Shown piece after piece: positions 31,767 to 41,240 of a DNA stretch of 64,000 nucleotides. Origin of the DNA: Caldicoprobacter algeriensis (GTDB taxonomy: Bacteria; Bacillota; Clostridia; Caldicoprobacterales; Caldicoprobacteraceae); NCBI RefSeq assembly GCF_023838525.1, contig NZ_JAHUQD010000011.1:16300-80299 (forward strand), written 5' to 3'. The notes beneath the pieces are model-generated. The model saw only the letters and a list, made by a program, of their open reading frames with translations. It searched no databases and had not been told where the DNA came from. Each line of letters starts with the position of its first letter. The first letter of the stretch is position 1. The position numbers were made by a program, and so were the translations under genes.

Positions 31767-33245
31767 ATGGAGAAATTTGACTTGTATCGGGACATAGCTG
31801 AACGAACCGATGGCGATATATACATAGGGGTTGTAGGGCCTGTTCGTACGGGCAAGTCAACGCTGATTAAGAAAATCATGGAACTGCTGGTTTTGCCCAA
31901 CATGGAAAACGGGTTTAAGAAGGAACGCGCAAAGGATGAGATGCCCCAGAGCGGGACGGGACGCACCATCATGACCACCCAGCCCAAGTTCGTTCCCAAT
32001 GAGGCCGTGGAGATCACCATAAAGGGGACTGCCAATCTTAAGGTTAGGATGGTCGACTGCGTAGGGTACCTGGTCAAGGGTGCTATAGGACACATGGAGG
32101 GCAACGGCCCGCGCATGGTTCGCACGCCCTGGTTTGACTATGATATTCCTTTTGAAGAGGCGGCCGAGCTGGGCACTCGGAAAGTGATTACTGACCACTC
32201 AACCATAGGCCTCGTGGTTACCACCGATGGAAGCATCACAGACATTCCCAGGGTGAACTATGTGGAGGCAGAGGAGAGAGTCGTCAGGGAGCTTAAGGAG
32301 CTCAGCAAGCCGTTTATAATAATCCTTAACTCAAAAAATCCTTCGGCCCAGGAGACACTTATGTTGAGGGATGCCCTGGAGGAGAAATATGACGTGCCGG
32401 TGCTGGCCCTTGATGTGCTAAATCTTACGACAGAGGATATACATAACATATTGAGCACGGTGCTGTTTGAGTTCCCGCTGACCGAGATACGGATCGACGT
32501 TCCCAAGTGGGTTCAGAGCCTTGATGAGGACCACTGGCTTGTCAAGTACATACTGGAATACGTAAAGGGCATCACCCAAAATGTGTACAGGGTGCGGGAC
32601 ATCGAAAAAGTTGGCGGCCAAGAAGAACAGCTGGAGCATATAGAGCCGCCCAGGGTGAGCAATATAAACCTGGGGAATGGGAAGGTGGCCATCAATATAG
32701 ACGTCAAGCCCGGCATGTTTTACAGGGTGCTGGGCGAGGAGTGTGGCTATGAGATTGAGGGCGATTATCAGCTGATAGGCCTGATGAAGCAGCTGGCCAT
32801 AGCCAAGAAGGAGTATGACCGAATTGCCAACGCACTGCGCGATGTCCGGGAGACGGGCTACGGGGTGGTACCGCCCTCTATGGAAGAGCTGAGGCTGGAA
32901 GAGCCTGAAATCGTGAAACAGGGCAGCCGGTTTGGCGTGCGGCTTAAAGCCAGTGCACCTTCCCTGCACTTCATACGGGTGGACATTCAGACCGAGGTAT
33001 CCCCCATTGTGGGTACCGAAAGGCAGAGCGAGGAGCTAGTGAGGTACCTGCTGGAGGAGTTCGAAAACGATCCTGCCAAGATATGGGAGACCAATATATT
33101 CGGCAAATCACTGCATGAGCTGGTCAAGGAAGGGCTGGCCAACAAGCTGATGAGGATGCCCGAGGATGCCCAGTTCAAGATTCAAGAAACCCTGCAGAGG
33201 ATCATAAACGAGGGAAGCGGAGGACTGATATGCATAATATTATGA
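31767..33245 (+). CDS. spoIVA: Stage IV sporulation protein A
   Basis: The spore-coat morphogenetic ATPase that polymerises on the forespore surface as the coat basement layer. It is 492 residues, the family length. The Walker A is GPVRTGKST (about 24-32), followed by the SpoIVA switch TGRTIMTTQPKFVPNEAV and DCVGYLVKGA; the C-terminus ends in the conserved hydrophobic GGLICIIL. ATG 31767 has AAAAGGAGGGGG upstream. By family it is sigma-E controlled; TCATATT at 31606-31612 would suit a sigma-E -35, but the matching -10 is poor. A terminator follows. Confidence 0.97.
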   Translation: MEKFDLYRDIAERTDGDIYIGVVGPVRTGKSTLIKKIMELLVLPNMENGFKKERAKDEMPQSGTGRTIMTTQPKFVPNEAVEITIKGTANLKVRMVDCVGYLVKGAIGHMEGNGPRMVRTPWFDYDIPFEEAAELGTRKVITDHSTIGLVVTTDGSITDIPRVNYVEAEERVVRELKELSKPFIIILNSKNPSAQETLMLRDALEEKYDVPVLALDVLNLTTEDIHNILSTVLFEFPLTEIRIDVPKWVQSLDEDHWLVKYILEYVKGITQNVYRVRDIEKVGGQEEQLEHIEPPRVSNINLGNGKVAINIDVKPGMFYRVLGEECGYEIEGDYQLIGLMKQLAIAKKEYDRIANALRDVRETGYGVVPPSMEELRLEEPEIVKQGSRFGVRLKASAPSLHFIRVDIQTEVSPIVGTERQSEELVRYLLEEFENDPAKIWETNIFGKSLHELVKEGLANKLMRMPEDAQFKIQETLQRIINEGSGGLICIIL

Positions 33246-33290
33246 AAGGGATGTGCCTGGGCAAGTCCAGGAACATCCCTTTTATTTTTG
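33245..33290 (+). terminator. Terminator between spoIVA and the convergent synthetase
   Basis: AAAGGGATGT (33245-33254) pairs with ACATCCCTTT (33273-33282), with an inner CCTGG/CCAGG stem; TTTATTTTTGG follows. It starts at the spoIVA stop and may also slow convergent transcripts. Confidence 0.8.
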
Positions 33291-33293
33291 GAC

Positions 33294-34958
33294 CTACTTC
33301 TTGCTATTCCTTTCCCTTATTTCCACCCTGCGTATTTTGCCGCTGATGGTTTTGGGAAGTTCGTCCACAAACTCGATTATCCTGGGATATTTATAGGGTG
33401 CAGTGGTCTTCTTTACGTGGTCCTGTAGCTCCTCGATGAGCTCCTGAGACGGTTTGTATCCCTTTGACAGGACTATCGTCGCTTTTACAACCTGCCCCCT
33501 TATGGGGTCGGGTACGCCGGTGACAGCGCATTCTAAAACCGCTGGGTGTTCCATGAGCGCGCTTTCAACCTCAAAGGGGCCTATCCTGTAACCTGAACTC
33601 TTTATGACATCGTCTGCGCGGCCCACAAACCAGAAGTAGCCGTCTTCATCGCGCCACGCCATATCGCCGGTATAGTATATGCCGTCGTGCCATACCTCTT
33701 TTGTTCGCTCGAGGTCCCTGTAGTATCCATCAAACATTCCTACAGGCTTGCTGCTGTGGGTGCGAATGACGATCTGGCCTTCTTCACCTATGTCGCAGGA
33801 GCGCCCGTTTTCATCGACTATGTCTATATCATATCCCGGTGCGGGTTTCCCCATTGAGCCCGGTTTTGGTTCCATCCACGGGAAGGTGGCTATGGTTACC
33901 GTAAGCTCGGTCTGCCCGTAGCCTTCCATTAACTTGATTCCGGTGGCCTTCAGGAACTGGTAGTATACTTCGGGATTCAACGGCTCCCCTGCCACCACGC
34001 AATATCTTAAGCTTTCCAGGTTGTACTGGGATAAATCTTCTTTTATGAGGAAACGATATATGGTAGGAGGAGCGCAGAAAGTGGTAACTTTATATTTCTC
34101 CACCATCTGAAGCAGGCGCTTGGGGTCGAATTTGATGTAATCGTATACGAATACCGCGCTGCCGCATATCCATTGGCCGTATATCTTGCCCCACACCGCC
34201 TTTGCCCAACCGGTATCGGCTACCGTGTAGTGAAGGCCGCCGTCCTGCACGTTTTGCCAGTATTTGGCGGTAATTATGTGGCCCAGGGGATACGTGAAGT
34301 TGTGCTGTACCATTTTGGGATAGCCGGTGGTACCCGATGTAAAGTACAGCAGGGAAATATCGTCGTTTGTGGTGGCTTGGGCTCCAGTGGGGCGCTCAAA
34401 ATTGGACTGTGCATTGGCAATCCCCTCATAAAAGCTTATCCAGCCTTCTCTCTCGCCCCCAACCACCACTTTATATTTGAGCGACGGCGATTGGCCATGA
34501 GCCTGATCCACGTGTTCAAGCACCATGGGCTCGTTTAAGGCCACGATCATCTTGATGTCGGCGGCGTTGTTACGGTATACGATGTCTTTGGCGGTGAGCA
34601 GGTGAGTGGCCGGCACCGCTATTGCCCCCAGTTTGTGAAGCGCAAGCAGGCAAAACCAGAATTCGTAGCGTCCCCTGAGTATCAGCATCACTCTGTCACC
34701 CTTTTTTATCCCCAGGGATTTGAAGAAATTGGCCGTCTTATCGGTGTAGTATTTTATCTGCTCAAAGGTAAAAATTTCTTCTCCACCGTTGTCATCGCAC
34801 CACACCATGGCCGTTTTACGGGGCTGGTGTTTGGCTAGCTCATCGACAACGTCATAGGCAAAGTTAAAATTATCGGGTACTTTTATCTTGAAGTTTTGTA
34901 CGAAGTCCTCGTACGATGTAAAATTTCCTGAAACGAATTTCTCAAGCAACATATACAT
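33294..34958 (-). CDS. AMP-forming acyl-CoA synthetase
   Basis: Activates a carboxylic acid with ATP and CoA (ANL superfamily). The 554-residue product has [16 protein letters not shown] (P-loop), [46 protein letters not shown] and the C-terminal acceptor Lys in [11 protein letters not shown]. It lies closest to the medium-chain/branched acyl or 2-methylbutyryl-type synthetases. The start is ATG 34958 or ATG 34952, both behind AGAGGGG. The XRE-cupin regulator upstream on the same strand, 278 bp away, probably controls it. Confidence 0.9.
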   Translation of the reverse strand: MYMLLEKFVSGNFTSYEDFVQNFKIKVPDNFNFAYDVVDELAKHQPRKTAMVWCDDNGGEEIFTFEQIKYYTDKTANFFKSLGIKKGDRVMLILRGRYEFWFCLLALHKLGAIAVPATHLLTAKDIVYRNNAADIKMIVALNEPMVLEHVDQAHGQSPSLKYKVVVGGEREGWISFYEGIANAQSNFERPTGAQATTNDDISLLYFTSGTTGYPKMVQHNFTYPLGHIITAKYWQNVQDGGLHYTVADTGWAKAVWGKIYGQWICGSAVFVYDYIKFDPKRLLQMVEKYKVTTFCAPPTIYRFLIKEDLSQYNLESLRYCVVAGEPLNPEVYYQFLKATGIKLMEGYGQTELTVTIATFPWMEPKPGSMGKPAPGYDIDIVDENGRSCDIGEEGQIVIRTHSSKPVGMFDGYYRDLERTKEVWHDGIYYTGDMAWRDEDGYFWFVGRADDVIKSSGYRIGPFEVESALMEHPAVLECAVTGVPDPIRGQVVKATIVLSKGYKPSQELIEELQDHVKKTTAPYKYPRIIEFVDELPKTISGKIRRVEIRERNSKK

Positions 34959-35236
34959 CCTACCCCTCTTATGTTTGTTTAGTATGATTGTTACTATGCC
35001 TATAGAGGTGGTGGCTTTGTGAGAAGGTTCACAGGAAGGTCCACACACCCACTACTGCTATCTGCTTAACAGCAGACTCGTCAGCTATTTTAATTCATGT
35101 ACACTTGTCTTCGCCTGTAATTCATTTCTATCTTGTAGAAGATGGGGTCTTCTTGCAGTAAAGATGATAAATTCCACGAAATATGACTCTAAAGCGTCTA
35201 AAGCGTAATTATCGTGATGAAGGGTTATAGAAATTT

Positions 35237-35791
35237 TTAAAGTATGATAGCCAAAAATTTGGCAGTTTTGCCGTTTAATGCCTTCATGCCGTGCTTGAAA
35301 CTGGCATCGAAGAACAGGGCATCGCCCTCATTGAGCACCAGTTCATAGTTGTGTATTACCACTTTGAGGGTCCCTTCCAGAACGTAGTTGAATTCCTGTC
35401 CGGGATGAGAGTTGAGGGATATAGGCTGGTCATCGGGTTTTGGCTCAACTGTGACCAAAAACGGCTCGGCTTTCTTATGGGCAAAATTATAGGCCAGGCT
35501 CTGATATTTGTATTCTTTTCTTCTTTCCACTTCCAAACCTTTGCCCTTTCTCACCAGCGAGTAAATGCGCAGGCGGGGTTCCTCACCTGATAGGATTGCT
35601 GTCAGCTCCACGTTGAATTTGTTTGCCACCTGGTACAGGAAACTTACGGGTATGTCTATTTCCCCGCTTTCATATTTTTTGTACAGCTCAAGGGGGATGT
35701 TGAATTCTCGGGCCATGTCCTCTTCCGAGATGCCGGAAATCTCTCTTAGCTCTTTGATCCTCATGGCGATTTGTTTGATTTGCTCACACAT
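35237..35791 (-). CDS. XRE-family regulator with cupin domain
   Basis: A 184-residue regulator: N-terminal helix-turn-helix (IKELREISGISEEDMAREFN, then YKKYESGEIDIPVSFLYQVA) and a C-terminal cupin with HPGQEFNYVLEGTLKVVI, which likely binds a small carboxylate or metal. ATG 35791 follows GGAAGGGG. This XRE-cupin gene next to an acyl-CoA synthetase is a pairing I recognise from other Clostridia, and it suggests a regulator sensing the synthetase substrate. Its transcript seems to have an unusually long leader (see promoter at 36090-36118). Confidence 0.85.
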   Translation of the reverse strand: MCEQIKQIAMRIKELREISGISEEDMAREFNIPLELYKKYESGEIDIPVSFLYQVANKFNVELTAILSGEEPRLRIYSLVRKGKGLEVERRKEYKYQSLAYNFAHKKAEPFLVTVEPKPDDQPISLNSHPGQEFNYVLEGTLKVVIHNYELVLNEGDALFFDASFKHGMKALNGKTAKFLAIIL

Positions 35792-35974
35792 AGGCTTCCC
35801 CTTCCTTGAGATATTTTATTTAAGCCTTTTACTGCTGCCAGGCACCTTTATTGTGCAGGCTATTTCCCTGTTATTGCAGCTTAACCCATAGCTTAACCGC
35901 TCAAATCTATTTGATATAACGGTCTGTCTAAACTTTTCTGTCGTGATGATTGACGATGACAATTGCTGCTTTAA

Positions 35975-36047
35975 AAGCTTACAGCCTGGTTTTGCGGTTT
36001 TTTGGCTTTCGTTAGCTTTTTTTCCCAGCCAGGCGGTTAAAAAGCTT
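35975..36047 (-). promoter_or_regulatory. Possible structured leader of the XRE-cupin operon
   Basis: If the promoter at 36118-36090 is used, the leader is about 290 nt. Inside it AAGCTT and GCCTGG (35975-35989) can pair with CCAGGC and AAGCTT (36029-36047), with a small internal loop and a 39-nt apical region. No known riboswitch consensus fits. The rest of the 593-bp gap (35792-36384) shows no gene. Confidence 0.3.
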
Positions 36048-36089
36048 TACATGGGTTTATACAAACACTGCGTTTTTGTATATAAAACT

Positions 36090-36118
36090 AGTATAGTAAA
36101 TATTGTATAAATATGCAA
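36090..36118 (-). promoter_or_regulatory. SigA-like promoter reading toward the XRE-cupin gene
   Basis: On the minus strand TTGCAT (36118-36113), a 17-bp spacer and TATACT (36095-36090). Confidence 0.6.
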
Positions 36119-36384
36119 TACCTTAAATTTGTTGTATGGTGGATATTTCGCATATTATTCGTGAAATCGGGCGCCTTTCAGCTTTGGCCCTTTCCCCAAA
36201 ATGCCGGACCAAATTGTGGGGGCCTGGGCCTTGAAAAAAAGAAAATAACAAGGTATAGAAAAATTTTCCCTAAGAATAATAATTTTTAGAGGATTTTTGG
36301 AGATGAAAGCGAAAATATAAAAGTAAAAAGGTAAAATGGTGGTTTGCAGTTGCACGAATTTATGCCAAATCAGGAGGTAAATAT

Positions 36385-37677
36385 ATGCGCATTGAAAACA
36401 TGGATATAGACAAGGGCGTGAAGCTGTGGGTTTTGCCGACCAAGAAGTTTAAAACCGTTACCATAAGCTTTTGCTTCCACAGGGACTTGGATGAGGATTA
36501 TACCTACAACGCTTTAATCCCAGCAGTGCTAAAGCGAGGATGTGAAGGCTTTGAGACACTGAAGGACATTGAGCGGCACCTGGAGAGCCTGTACGGTGCC
36601 TTGTTCGATGTAGGAGTGCAAAAAAAGGGAGAAAGGCAGATACTCCGCTTTTCCATGGAAGTGGTAAATGACGATTACCTGGCAGAGCAGGGAATACTGG
36701 CACAGGCTTTTTATTTTTTAAACCGCGTGATAAATCGCCCTGTTTTAGAAGGCGGCGGTTTTAAAAAGAGCTATGTGGCTCAGGAGAAGGAAAACATGAA
36801 GAACAGGATCAAGTCGCTGGTCAACGACAAGATCCAGTACAGCCTGGAGAGATGTGCTCAGGAAATGTGCAAGGGTGAAAAGTACAGTAGATATGTGTTT
36901 GGCGATGTGAAGGAATTGGAGTCCATGGATGATGCCAAGCTGTACAAGGTATATCTCGATGTTGTACAGACCAGCCCTCTGGACGTATTCGTGGTCGGGG
37001 ATGTGGACTCGGCCAAGGTCAGATTGCTGCTTGAACGCAGCCTTTCAATGGAAAGAAAGCAGGTAAAGACAATACCCAAGACCGCCTACAAAAAGCTGCA
37101 GGTAGCACCCAAGACTGTCACAGAGGAGATGGACGTGAATCAAGGCAAACTCACCATGGGCTTTAGAACCAATATAAGTGCCGCTGACAAGGAGTATTTT
37201 CCGCTGCTGGTATACAGCAGCATTTTGGGCGGTGGGCCGCATTCCAAGCTGTTTATCAATGTCAGGGAAAAGGCCAGTTTGGCTTATTACGCCTTTGCCA
37301 GGCTGGAAAAGTTTAAAGGGCTTATGTTTGTGGGAGCTGGCATTGATGTGGACAAGTATCAGCAGACGGTAGACATAATTATGGAACAGCTGAATGCCAT
37401 GGCAAACGGCCAGATCACGCAGCATGAATTTGAGGGGGCCATCAATGCCATGGTTACTTCGCTGAAAGGCAGCATGGACCAGCCGTCACAGCTCATCGAT
37501 TATTATCTTGGCAACAGCGTGATGGATTCAGAAGTTACGCTGGAAGAGTTGATAGAAAAAATAAAGGGTGTTACCATGGATCAAGTGGTGGAAGTCTCCA
37601 ATAAGGTCAAGTTGGATACCATATATTTTTTGAGAAATAGAAAGAGGGGTTATGTTGTCCATGAAAAAGGAAATTAA
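36385..37677 (+). CDS. M16-family peptidase homologue, inactive subunit (YmfF-like)
   Basis: A 430-residue insulinase-fold protein without the zinc motif: the region that should hold HxxEH reads ALIPAVLKRGCEGFETLKDI. C-terminal M16 features (GGGPHSKLFINVREKASLAYY) are intact. In M16B pairs one subunit is catalytic and the other supplies the Arg/Tyr motif, here R-E-K-x-S-L-A-Y-Y; the next gene encodes the catalytic one. ATG 36385 has CAGGAGG upstream. The pair matches B. subtilis ymfF-ymfH by order and type. The target peptide is unknown. Confidence 0.88.
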   Translation: MRIENMDIDKGVKLWVLPTKKFKTVTISFCFHRDLDEDYTYNALIPAVLKRGCEGFETLKDIERHLESLYGALFDVGVQKKGERQILRFSMEVVNDDYLAEQGILAQAFYFLNRVINRPVLEGGGFKKSYVAQEKENMKNRIKSLVNDKIQYSLERCAQEMCKGEKYSRYVFGDVKELESMDDAKLYKVYLDVVQTSPLDVFVVGDVDSAKVRLLLERSLSMERKQVKTIPKTAYKKLQVAPKTVTEEMDVNQGKLTMGFRTNISAADKEYFPLLVYSSILGGGPHSKLFINVREKASLAYYAFARLEKFKGLMFVGAGIDVDKYQQTVDIIMEQLNAMANGQITQHEFEGAINAMVTSLKGSMDQPSQLIDYYLGNSVMDSEVTLEELIEKIKGVTMDQVVEVSNKVKLDTIYFLRNRKRGYVVHEKGN

Positions 37678-38947
37678 AAGCGATCTATTAAACGAAAAGC
37701 TGATACATGCAAAGCTAAAAAACGGATTAAATGTATACGTGCTGCCCAAGGAGGGCTATCAAAAGCAGTTTGCCATTTATGCCACCAATTATGGCTCCAA
37801 TGATAATCAGTTTGTGGTGCCCGGGGAGGAACAGCCCACAAAGGTGCCCGAGGGCATCGCACATTTTCTGGAGCACAAGCTGTTTGAGCAGGAGGAAGGA
37901 AGCGTATTTGACGTTTTTTCAAAGCTGGGGGCCAGTCCCAATGCTTTTACCAGCTTTAACACGACAGCCTACCACTTTACATCTACTGGGAACTTTTATG
38001 AGTGCCTGGATGTGCTTCTCAATTTTGTGGGCACCCCTTATTTTACTGACCAGACGGTAGAAAAGGAAAAGGGCATTATTACTCAGGAAATAGTCATGTA
38101 TCAGGATGATCCCAGCTGGCGCGTGTACTTCAACCTGCTAAAAGGGCTGTACCAGAACCATCCCGTAAAAAACGACATTGCCGGTACAGTGGAATCCATT
38201 CAGAGAATAACCAAGGAAATGCTGTATAAATGCTATGAGACTTTTTACCATCCCTCCAACATGGTTTTATTTGTAACAGGGGATGTTGATGCTGATAGAG
38301 TTATACAGCAGGTGGAGCGCCATTTTAAGGATAAAAATGTGTCAAAACAGGGCGAAATAAAGAGGATATATCCTAATGAGCCTCCCGCGGTGGCCAGCCA
38401 GATGGTGAAGGATAAGTTGCCGGTACCCCGGCCGCTGTTTATGTTGGGGTTCAAAGATACCCAGGTGGGACAGGGGGGTCAGGCTTTGCTCGATAAGATG
38501 ATACTCAACGACATCATGCTGGATATGCTGGTGGGCCAAAGCTCCGACCTTTACAGCAAACTGTATGAGGAAGGATTGATTGACCTGTCCTTCAGTGCCG
38601 AGTATACCGGCGAGAAGGATTACGGGCATATAATAATGGGCGGTGAGTCACAAAATCCAGAAAAGGTTGTGGACATGGTTTACCGGGAGATAGAGAGGCT
38701 AAAGCAGGAACCCTGGGATGTGGAGTATTTCTCCCGGATCAAGAAAAAGAAGATTGGGGAGTATATAAGGATGTTCAACTCGCTTGAGACCATTGGCGTG
38801 CAGTTTGTGTCCTTGATTTTCAAGGAAATAGGGCTGTTTAATTACATTGAGAGGCTGATGCAGATAAATTATGAGCAGCTAAAAGGCCACTTCAACGGAT
38901 TTTTTGAAAATTACCAAAGCAGCGTATCCATAATACTGCCGAATTAG
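37652..38947 (+). CDS. M16-family zinc metallopeptidase, catalytic subunit (YmfH-like)
   Basis: The catalytic partner, 431 residues, with the inverted zinc motif HFLEH in GIAHFLEHKLFEQEEG (about residue 71) and the distal Glu in EKGIITQEIVMYQDDP, about 80 residues later. Family features such as GASPNAFTSFNTTAYHF and FYHPSNMVLFVTGDVD are present. ATG 37652 overlaps the end of the first subunit by 26 bp, behind AGAGGGG, so translation is coupled. lgt follows after 27 bp. Confidence 0.92.
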   Translation: MLSMKKEIKSDLLNEKLIHAKLKNGLNVYVLPKEGYQKQFAIYATNYGSNDNQFVVPGEEQPTKVPEGIAHFLEHKLFEQEEGSVFDVFSKLGASPNAFTSFNTTAYHFTSTGNFYECLDVLLNFVGTPYFTDQTVEKEKGIITQEIVMYQDDPSWRVYFNLLKGLYQNHPVKNDIAGTVESIQRITKEMLYKCYETFYHPSNMVLFVTGDVDADRVIQQVERHFKDKNVSKQGEIKRIYPNEPPAVASQMVKDKLPVPRPLFMLGFKDTQVGQGGQALLDKMILNDIMLDMLVGQSSDLYSKLYEEGLIDLSFSAEYTGEKDYGHIIMGGESQNPEKVVDMVYREIERLKQEPWDVEYFSRIKKKKIGEYIRMFNSLETIGVQFVSLIFKEIGLFNYIERLMQINYEQLKGHFNGFFENYQSSVSIILPN

Positions 38948-38974
38948 AAAATTTTTAGGTAAGGGGGAAGTTTT

Positions 38975-39898
38975 ATGTGGCCGGATCCGGTGGCATTTGA
39001 GATTTTTGGACGCCCTGTGTACTGGTACGGTATACTCATTGCAACAGGGGTGCTTATAGGGATTTACCTGGCGATGGGATATGCCAAGAGGCTTAAGTTT
39101 GACCCAGAGATGATTCTGGACTTTGCCCTTCTGGCCATCCCGTTTGCCATTGTAGGCGCAAGGCTGTATTATGTGGTCTTTCAATGGGAGATCTATAAGC
39201 ACAATCCGATAGATATGTTTAAAATCTGGGAAGGCGGTCTTGCCATATACGGTGCGGTGATAGGCGGCATCGTGGCGGCTGTGATATTCTCGCGGTGGCG
39301 CAAGGTCAATTTCTGGGACCTGGCGGATATTGTAGCGCCCAGCCTTATACTCGGTCAGGCAATTGGCAGGTGGGGAAATTTCTTCAACCAGGAAGCCTAC
39401 GGCAGACTAGTGACCGATAAGGCCTGGCAGTGGTTTCCGTTTGCCGTATACATAGAGGCAAAGAGAGAATGGCACATGGCTACTTTTTTCTATGAATCTA
39501 TGTGGAATTTGCTGGTATTCATCTTTTTGATGTATTACAGGAAGCGGAGGAAAAGGCCGGGGGACATATTTCTACTGTATCTGCTTCTCTATTCGTGTGG
39601 GCGTATCGTAATTGAAGGGCTTCGTACCGATAGCCTATACTGGGGGCCGTTCAGGGTTTCACAGCTGCTGGCGGGTTTGCTTATAGCCTTTTCCATTATA
39701 ATGCTTGTGGTCAGGCGAAGGAGGGTTGAGCCTGCTGCCGAACAGGGCGCTTTATCGGGTGATGATGAAAGGCTAGTGCAGATAGGCGAAAAAGAGGGAG
39801 AGCATAGAGAGCAAGAAAATCAGGGTATAAAAGAAGACGATTTACAGGATACGGGGCAAAAACCCGATTCGGACAGCTCCGATACTGCCGGGCAATGA
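38975..39898 (+). CDS. lgt: Prolipoprotein diacylglyceryl transferase
   Basis: Attaches diacylglycerol from phosphatidylglycerol to the lipobox Cys of prolipoproteins. It has seven membrane helices and the Lgt motifs YGILIATGVLIG, GARLYYVVFQW, GGLAIYGAVIGG and GQAIGRWGNFFNQEAYG. The protein is 307 residues, longer than usual because of a charged Glu/Asp/Gln-rich C-terminal tail of about 55 residues that should be cytosolic. ATG 38975 follows AAGGGGG. At least two lipoproteins in this window (the YhcN-like protein and LivJ) would be its substrates. Confidence 0.95.
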   Translation: MWPDPVAFEIFGRPVYWYGILIATGVLIGIYLAMGYAKRLKFDPEMILDFALLAIPFAIVGARLYYVVFQWEIYKHNPIDMFKIWEGGLAIYGAVIGGIVAAVIFSRWRKVNFWDLADIVAPSLILGQAIGRWGNFFNQEAYGRLVTDKAWQWFPFAVYIEAKREWHMATFFYESMWNLLVFIFLMYYRKRRKRPGDIFLLYLLLYSCGRIVIEGLRTDSLYWGPFRVSQLLAGLLIAFSIIMLVVRRRRVEPAAEQGALSGDDERLVQIGEKEGEHREQENQGIKEDDLQDTGQKPDSDSSDTAGQ

Positions 39899-40000
39899 TA
39901 GTGGAACATCATGCCCTGTGCCCGACGCTTAAACAAGGTAGCTTTAAACTGCAAATTAAAAGTGCAAACCAGCAATTATGGCGCGATTTAAGTGCAGGTA

Positions 40001-40030
40001 AAAAGAGAGGAAGTAGCTCCTCTCTTTTTA
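40001..40030 (+). terminator. Terminator after lgt
   Basis: AAAAGAGAGGA (40001-40011) pairs with TCCTCTCTTTT (40018-40028), loop AGTAGC, then TTA. Confidence 0.8.
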
Positions 40031-40101
40031 TTATTAAAGATGGGATGAAAAATAATAAAGTCGGAAAAAATAACGGATAGAAAACTGTTGGAGGTGAGAA
40101 A

Positions 40102-40404
40102 ATGCCGGTGTTGGACATCAGCATAGTACCGGTTGGCACTGGTCAGCCCAGTTTTAGCAGCTATGTGGCTGAGGCCTGCAGGCTTATAGAGCAGCATGGG
40201 CTCAAATATCAGATTACGCCTACTGGTACGGTGATAGAGGGCAATCTTGACCAATTGATGAACGTGGCTCGACAGATTCACAGTATCCCGTTTCAAATGG
40301 GAGCCGAACGGGTTATTACCAGTATGACAATTGATGAGCGCCATGACCGGCCAATGGATATGGAAAGGCAAGTGCAATCGGTCAAGCGCAATATGAGTCA
40401 ATAA
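40102..40404 (+). CDS. MTH1187-family thiamine-binding protein
   Basis: A 100-residue ferredoxin-fold protein of the MTH1187/YkoF (DUF77) family, known to bind thiamine or related pyrimidines. Family features are LDISIVPVGTGQPSFSSYVA at the N-terminus, ITPTGTVIEGNLDQLM and a final amphipathic helix. ATG 40102 has GGAGGTG upstream. It lies before the holin-like gene with a 31-bp gap, likely co-transcribed. I see no TPP riboswitch. Confidence 0.85.
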   Translation: MPVLDISIVPVGTGQPSFSSYVAEACRLIEQHGLKYQITPTGTVIEGNLDQLMNVARQIHSIPFQMGAERVITSMTIDERHDRPMDMERQVQSVKRNMSQ

Positions 40405-40435
40405 ATAATTTAATCATGAAAGGAGAAGTGAGGAT

Positions 40436-40816
40436 ATGGCAGAAGGAATTGAAAATAGGCAGAGTGAAAGGAACGAAGGCGGCAGAAGCTGGTTAGGCAT
40501 AATCATCCGCTTTGTAGTTGCCGCTGTGGTGCTGATGGTGACAGCGCTGCTGACCCCTGGTTTTTCCAATATGGGGTTTGGCACAGCGTTGCTGGCCGCG
40601 GTTGTAATTGCAGCGTTGGATTACGTGATACAAAAGCTGTTTAAGATCGATGCTTCACCCTTTGGACGGGGCATAACGGGATTTTTATTGTCGGCATTGA
40701 TTATCTACTTGACGCAGTTTATCGTGCCGGGAATGCAGATCAATGTATTCGGCGCTATTGTGGCGGCTTTGATCATAGGGATTATTGACGCCATTATCCC
40801 TACACACGTTATGTGA
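40436..40816 (+). CDS. Phage-holin-family (YvlD-like) membrane protein
   Basis: A 126-residue membrane protein of Pfam phage_holin_4_2 type, with a charged 20-residue N-terminus, then four hydrophobic segments (about 22-40, 48-66, 76-95, 103-122). The family motifs appear as LLTPGF and a repeated GI-x-D-A-I-I. No phage genes are nearby; chromosomal members such as YvlD are envelope-stress proteins. ATG 40436 follows AAAGGAGA. A terminator follows. Confidence 0.8.
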   Translation: MAEGIENRQSERNEGGRSWLGIIIRFVVAAVVLMVTALLTPGFSNMGFGTALLAAVVIAALDYVIQKLFKIDASPFGRGITGFLLSALIIYLTQFIVPGMQINVFGAIVAALIIGIIDAIIPTHVM

Positions 40817-40839
40817 TTTGGAAGCGAAAGGAGCACAAC

Positions 40840-40890
40840 AAAAGGGACTTTTCCCCAAGCAGATGTACTTTGGGAAAAAGTCCCTTTTGT
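40840..40890. terminator. Bidirectional terminator
   Basis: AAAAGGGACTTTTCCC (from 40840) pairs with GGGAAAAAGTCCCTTTT (to 40888) over a loop of about 15 nt; T-rich on both strands. It ends the holin-like transcript and lies just past the antitoxin remnant on the minus strand. Confidence 0.8.
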
Positions 40891-40917
40891 GTTAATCAAG
40901 TCGGAAGGCTTTTATGT

Positions 40918-41094
40918 CTATCCCTTTTGTTTTTTTCCGTCCCATGAAGCGATTCCTTTATCCAGCATTTCCTCTATTCCTTGCGGCAATGGGGTATCTA
41001 CCGGTACCAGTTTTGCGATAGGCTTTCCTCTATCGGTAACTTGTATTGTTTTACCGTTTTTGACCAATTTTAGAACTTGGTGAAAACAGAACAT
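40918..41094 (-). pseudogene. Phd/YefM antitoxin, N-terminally truncated
   Basis: The minus strand encodes 58 residues starting MFCFHQVLKLVKNGKTIQVT, then DRGKPIAKLVPVDTPLPQG and a tail ending SWDGKKQKG. The segment K-N-G-K-T-I-Q-V-T-D-R-G-K-P-I-A-K-L-V-P is the core of the Phd/YefM type II antitoxin fold. About 15 N-terminal residues (the first strand and part of the first helix, needed for DNA binding) are missing, there is no ribosome site before ATG 41094, and no toxin follows. It abuts the terminator of the tRNA operon, so the gene was probably cut when this junction formed. Confidence 0.75.
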
Positions 41095-41108
41095 AATAAA
41101 AATTAAAA

Positions 41109-41133
41109 CCCTGTAACGCTTGATGTTACAGGG
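41109..41133 (-). terminator. Terminator of the tRNA operon
   Basis: On the minus strand CCCTGTAAC (41133-41125) pairs with GTTACAGGG (41117-41109), followed by TTTTAATTTTTATT. It lies 4 bp after the last tRNA. Confidence 0.85.
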
Positions 41134-41136
41134 CTC

Positions 41137-41213
41137 TGGTGCGCCCAGCAGGATTCGAACCTGCGACCTCCAGATTCGAAGTCTGTCACTCTATCCAGCT
41201 GAGCTATGGGCGC
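41137..41213 (-). tRNA. tRNA-Arg (UCG)
   Basis: Full cloverleaf on the minus strand with acceptor GCGCCCA/TGGGCGC, T-loop TTCGAAT, anticodon loop CTTCGAA (UCG) and encoded CCA. Position 27-43 is a mismatch. It is the last gene of the eight-tRNA operon. Confidence 0.95.
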
Positions 41214-41240
41214 GTAGTTTTAATTTTTGTCAAAAATAAA

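Noticed and set aside
39895..40080. 61-codon frame after lgt
   Set aside because: It contains the lgt terminator hairpin and has no ribosome site.
40436..40816. Prophage holin
   Set aside because: No lysis, capsid or integrase genes are nearby; the protein is a chromosomal YvlD-type member.
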